Source: Malurus cyaneus samueli (taxonomy: Eukaryota; Chordata; Aves; Passeriformes; Maluridae). From it: 64,000 bases of DNA. The position numbers and the translations under genes were made by a program. The DNA lies in assembly GCA_009741485.1 (NCBI GenBank), contig CM019214.1, positions 23,458,267 to 23,522,266 on the forward strand. Reading direction: 5' to 3'. Below, in pieces: positions 59,801 to 64,000 of the stretch (positions are counted from its first letter, which is position 1; each line of letters starts with the position of its first letter). The notes under the pieces are model-generated. The model worked only from the letters and a program-made list of their open reading frames with translations. It had not been told where the DNA came from and searched no databases.

Positions 59801-60884
59801 CCTTTTTTTTTATGTTTATCATTCCTAATTGCCTGTATTTCCTGGCCTTCCTTATTTACATCCTTTTCCTTTCTCCTTTAGGCAAAGCTTAAGTTTTGAA
59901 AAAAGATTTTGTAAGAGCAGTTTCCTATCTGTCCAATATAAAGGATTAAATTAAATTTCATCATGACTATTTGCTACTGACTAGCCAGTAGCAAAGGTGT
60001 TTTGGTAATCATATGGGCTGATTGCAAATAAAATTTTAGACATATGGGGCACCCTGAAAAAAAAATGGTAAGAAGACAAAGTAATGTTTTGTATACCTGC
60101 ATATGTCTTTTTATACTCTGGAAAATCTGTTTTCCCTGGTTCTTGGCTTTCAGGCTGAGAATGGGGCAATGGTTAAGATAGAAAACATACTTTCATAAAA
60201 AGCTCTGTAACACTAATGATTGAACTTTCTGTTGAAAGTAGTCTTTATTTTCATTGAGAGTGTTTAGCTTTGCTAAAAGTTTGTTTATCTTTGTGGAGGC
60301 AGATATTTGTTTACTGCTGCTTGAAGTTACTGAAATAATTCCTTATTGGATGGAAATAGTGTTGGGTTTTTTCTTCATCCCTGTCCCTTTGTGGCTGCTG
60401 ACCTTCTTAAACTGTTTTTAGTCTTGCTGATTTTCTCATCTAGCAACCGGAGGGGCACATATCTGAATTGTTATAGTACTTAGCTTTATGTTTGGCATCA
60501 ACAGCTAATTAAAATGGGTTTCCTCTTTGTAGCTGAAGTCAGAGAAATAATTGTGACCATTTGAGACTGATTTTTTGATTGAAATAGTTTTAAGACAGTA
60601 GTTAAATTGATCTCTTTGTGTAATGTGACACTTGACATACTTTTCTAAATTGTTTTTTTTCTCTAATTTGTACAATGAAGCTTTTAGGGTTTTTTCTCAA
60701 CTCAAAGGCATGCAATTGCTGTCCCTACTTTATGTATGGCTTGTTCTGTAACACTGCTAGATAAGAGTTTCTTCTGAAGGAAGGGGTTATTCTGATTTTT
60801 AGTTCTGAACTTCTCTCGATTATTTTAGTGTGGGACTTAGATGTGCCATTTGGTTTTGATTCCTGTAGTTATTCTTCTGTCATG

Positions 60885-61310
60885 GAATGGGTCAGGTTGG
60901 ATGTAGTGGCTTGTCTGGTCCTGCCTGCTCAAGCAGGGTCATCCCAGAGCACAGGGTACAGTTTTGCATGCAGACAATCCTTGCATGACGCTACACTGTC
61001 TCTGAGCAATCTGTTCCAATGCTTGGTCACACAGTAAAGAAGTTCTTCCTTATGCACGTGGAACTTCATTGCATCAGTTTCTGCCTGTTGCTTCTTGTCC
61101 TATTGCTTGACCCCACTAAGAAGATCCTGTGGATCCACCCTCTGATGCCCTCCCTTCACATACTCATAGACATTGATGAGGTCTTCTCTCAGTTTTGTCA
61201 AGACTGAGCAGCCAAGCTCTTTCAGCCTATTCACATGAGAGATGCTCCAGTCCCTTAATCATCTTTGCAGCCCTTCACTGGAACCGCTCCAGGGGCTCCT
61301 GGCATTGTAA
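60885..61310 (-). mobile_element. CR1 LINE 3' fragment, minus orientation
   Basis: On the minus strand it reads as a CR1 3' region, with 'gatgattaagggactggagc' (61265-61246), 'gcaacaggcagaaactgatg' (about 61093-61074), 'ctgcttgagcaggcagga' (about 60938-60921), and an end near 'acccattccatgac'. It is more than 400 bases long, with many substitutions. Boundaries are approximate. Confidence 0.88.
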
Positions 61311-61593
61311 TTAGATGGCATTGAAAAAATGAGTAAAGAGAAAGGATTTTACAATTAGTACCTCAAAGAACTTAATGAAATCTTTAGTGAAAGTATTGCA
61401 GTGAAGTTTGCGTGCATTTAGTTTTGCGTAATTCTGCAGTTGTTTTCAGAGCTGTTTGGTGTTATAGAAGATCCTTTATGTTGAAACTTAGTAATTAAAT
61501 GATACAGTTTCACTGGAAGTTTCTCAGCTTGAGGAAGACAACTTATAGGGCACAATGTGCTCATGGAAAGAAGTCCTCATTTGAGAAAAGAGG

Positions 61594-61610
61594 AAAAAAA
61601 AAAAAAAAAA
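61594..61610. repeat. Poly-A tract
   Basis: Seventeen consecutive A in MOSPD2 intron 2. Confidence 0.8.
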
Positions 61611-64000
61611 GGAAGGCAAGTAATATAGGAAGTTGCTGTTCAAACAAACTTTGTCTTCTTCCAGTCTTTTCTCTTGACTTCAAATGCTCAGTGAGAAAAT
61701 GGAAGGAACTTTAACCAACTATTTTCAAAATAAGGTTAAATACCTGGTCAGTTTTGCTCACTCAAATTTTCCTGAAGAATTTTCATCTAAAGGAATGAAG
61801 GGGGCTAATTATGGCCTCTTCTCCTTGCTATTGTCACTATTATTCCCTCATGTGTAACTTAGAATTTGGTAGATTATGTTTTATCTTGCTTTTTTGGATC
61901 TGAGTCTTGCTTAGTTTCTACGGTTTCCAGGGTTAATGGAAAAGTATTGTAGCACCCCAGTTTTGCCTCTTCCATGGGCTGTGGAACCATTCTATGATAC
62001 AGAAAGGTTTGAGTGTCTTGGACTGAGAGAGCAGCCTGGTTTCCAAGCTTCTGGACTGTGAAATGTTGCACAAAAGTCTGGCACTGCTGTTACACACGTG
62101 GTTTCCAGGAGCTCTTTCTGAACAGAAATAGCTGATACTGCTGTTCCTTGTGTTACCTTTGGGGTGAATGATATGTGTTCCAAATACCTTATGAAATTCT
62201 GTTTGTTATGGACTTAAGTACAGACGTGTCCCTCTTCATGAGCAGAGGGTGGCTGAACTTAGTGTCTCAGTGTCCTAATGACAGCCCTTCAAGTGTGAGG
62301 ATGCAAGCACCTAATTTTCCCTTGAGAAAAGCATCAATATATTTTTATAGGTGTCTTAAATGTCTAGGCTAGGAAATTACATGAGGTAAGTTGCTTCAGT
62401 TTATAGTTTTTACCTGAATTTCCATATGGGTGCCCCTCAATTACTGTTTCTTTTTTGGCCTCTTAGTTGTTGTGCAGGATGTATTTAAATTTTATTGAGA
62501 ATTCCAAATGTTTTATTTTCTATCTACTAATTTTAGCTTAACTCCACAAGTTTCTAGTAATACAGTAACTGCACTCAAGTGTTGCATGAATGATTTAAAA
62601 TTAGAAACATTCTGATTATTTCACAGACTAGTTTGGAAACAAGTTTCCAGATGTCTGTAGAATTATGTGGCATGTACAGATTTGAACAGGAATTCATCCT
62701 CTGAATTGACATGTTTTCAATCACCAAGTTCTTGGAAGGACTCCATCAATTTTATATCACTCTGCTTTTTGTGTGTGACATAAAATGCCTTTCTTTTGGA
62801 TTCACATTGTCAGCCTAGATTTTACTTATTTTGTGGCAGGAATTGGATAAATCAGGTAAAAATACAATATGCAGTACTCAGTGCTGTTGCTCTGTCAATC
62901 TTATTAAGCTAACCTGTTTCAAATATTGGCATTCTGCAAGTGCTTGTGGATGCAGAACTTGACTAATTGTTTCCTCTGATTTTAGGGTTGCAGCATATAT
63001 GTAAATTCAGATTACATGTGCCTTGTTGAGAATTTTCTTTCAGAAGAGAGGGAAAAACTTTTTCAACTATCCCCATCTCTGAATGTAGCTTGCTTTCCAT
63101 TGATGTTGGTAGTTTGGATTAAGCATTTTCTCTGTTTCTCTTTCACTTTCATTCTCTTAAAATGTTCACAAAGTTAAATTTCTATGTTTTTTTAAATATT
63201 CTCTAAGTTCAGAGTTTGGGAAAACTTGTTAGTGGCTGAGAAATGGATTCTGAGGTTTGTTCCAGTTTGTTTGTAGTGATATGTCAATGGTTTTAAATGA
63301 ATTTGATACAAGGTGCACAATTTAGTCATTTTGATAGTTGTGCTCTCAGATACTGAAAGCAAAGAAGAGAGCCTCAAAGTGGTATGAAATCTTATCCTGT
63401 TAGTTTTGCCAACTGGTGGTGGGTTTTCTTTTTAATTGCACTGCTCCCAAATCCCTTATATAAATAAGATATACATGGGACTAATCTCAGCAAAGTGCTT
63501 GACTGATTGGTTAACTGCAGTCACTTATAACTGGAAGCCAGTGTGTGTTGGAGATTATTAAACCAGAGTGAAGTAAAGTAGTTCACTTGAAACTTAAGTA
63601 CTGTTAGCTTTTCTCAAACAAAACTTCTTAAATCATTGAGGGAACTACAAATTTTAAATGAGCAGTTGAGGCTACCAGATTTCACACCCAGTATTTTTGC
63701 AATCCATCCATGGTTCCTCTAGGGCCACAAAGAAATTAGATACTTCAGTCTGGTGCTGCGTGATCACTTCACTGGGTCAGAGTATAGGGAATCAGCTCTC
63801 TGGTGCAAGTATGGAAATGATGATAAAAAGGAACTTAAATAGTTAAAAAGTTTTTAGTGTATTAGAGGCTTTTGGGCAGAGGAAAAAGTAGGGGACTAAG
63901 ATTAAGGAAAGTGGGATTAAATTCCAGGTTTATCTAAGGAACGAAGTAAAGTAGTGGGATGGGATCAAGGGAAGGAGAAATTTGAAGCCTAATGAAGAAG

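Larger units (their letters stand above)
56550..64000 (+). other. MOSPD2: MOSPD2 intron 2 (5' portion)
   Basis: The donor is at 56550-56551. No further recognisable MOSPD2 exon was found to the right edge; the next should carry the conserved RDVERLQ and SYLSWRH region. The intron is AT-rich. It holds two CR1 fragments (56655-56850, 60885-61310), an A run at 61594-61610, and a candidate, unrecognised exon-like segment at 57903-58093. Confidence 0.7.

Overview
The window is vertebrate, most probably avian, nuclear DNA. It has long AT-rich non-coding stretches, multi-exon genes with GT-AG introns, one CpG island, and CR1 LINE remnants of the kind that dominates bird genomes. No CRISPR array, prokaryotic gene, rRNA or tRNA was seen. 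Species cannot be fixed from sequence alone; a passerine is possible but unproven.

Three genes are recognisable, in the order GLRA2 (+), FANCB (-), MOSPD2 (+), the same order and orientation as on human Xp22.2. (1) Positions 1-5961 are the last intron of GLRA2 (glycine receptor alpha-2). Its terminal coding exon is 5962-6240 and its 3'UTR runs to about 7490, with a proximal and a distal poly(A) signal. (2) About 7.5-42 kb is a gene-poor interval between the convergent GLRA2 and FANCB. It holds a roughly 0.95 kb GGGACA/GGGCA minisatellite (17.65-18.59 kb), a CR1 fragment (25.0-25.7 kb), simple repeats and some GC-richer patches of unknown nature. (3) 42095-55032 (minus strand) is a complete FANCB coding region. 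Its eight coding exons all have consistent splice sites and phases and join to 862 codons plus stop. FANCB is a Fanconi anaemia core-complex subunit that works with FANCL and FAAP100 to monoubiquitinate FANCD2/FANCI at DNA crosslinks. (4) About 55.6-56.6 kb is a CpG island lying between head-to-head FANCB and MOSPD2, most likely a shared bidirectional promoter, with two GC-rich tandem arrays in it. (5) MOSPD2 begins at 56276 with a nine-base coding exon and a second exon at 56483-56549. The rest of the window is its second intron, with two CR1 fragments and one phase-compatible candidate exon.

I found no convincing new system. The points most worth checking are the candidate exon at 57903-58093, the cluster of upstream AUGs in the FANCB leader, the G-rich minisatellite with a strand-switched edge, the 59-bp recent tandem duplication in a FANCB intron, and the open in-frame extension upstream of the MOSPD2 start. 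Most other open frames in the window look like chance, or are products of GC-rich or repetitive DNA.
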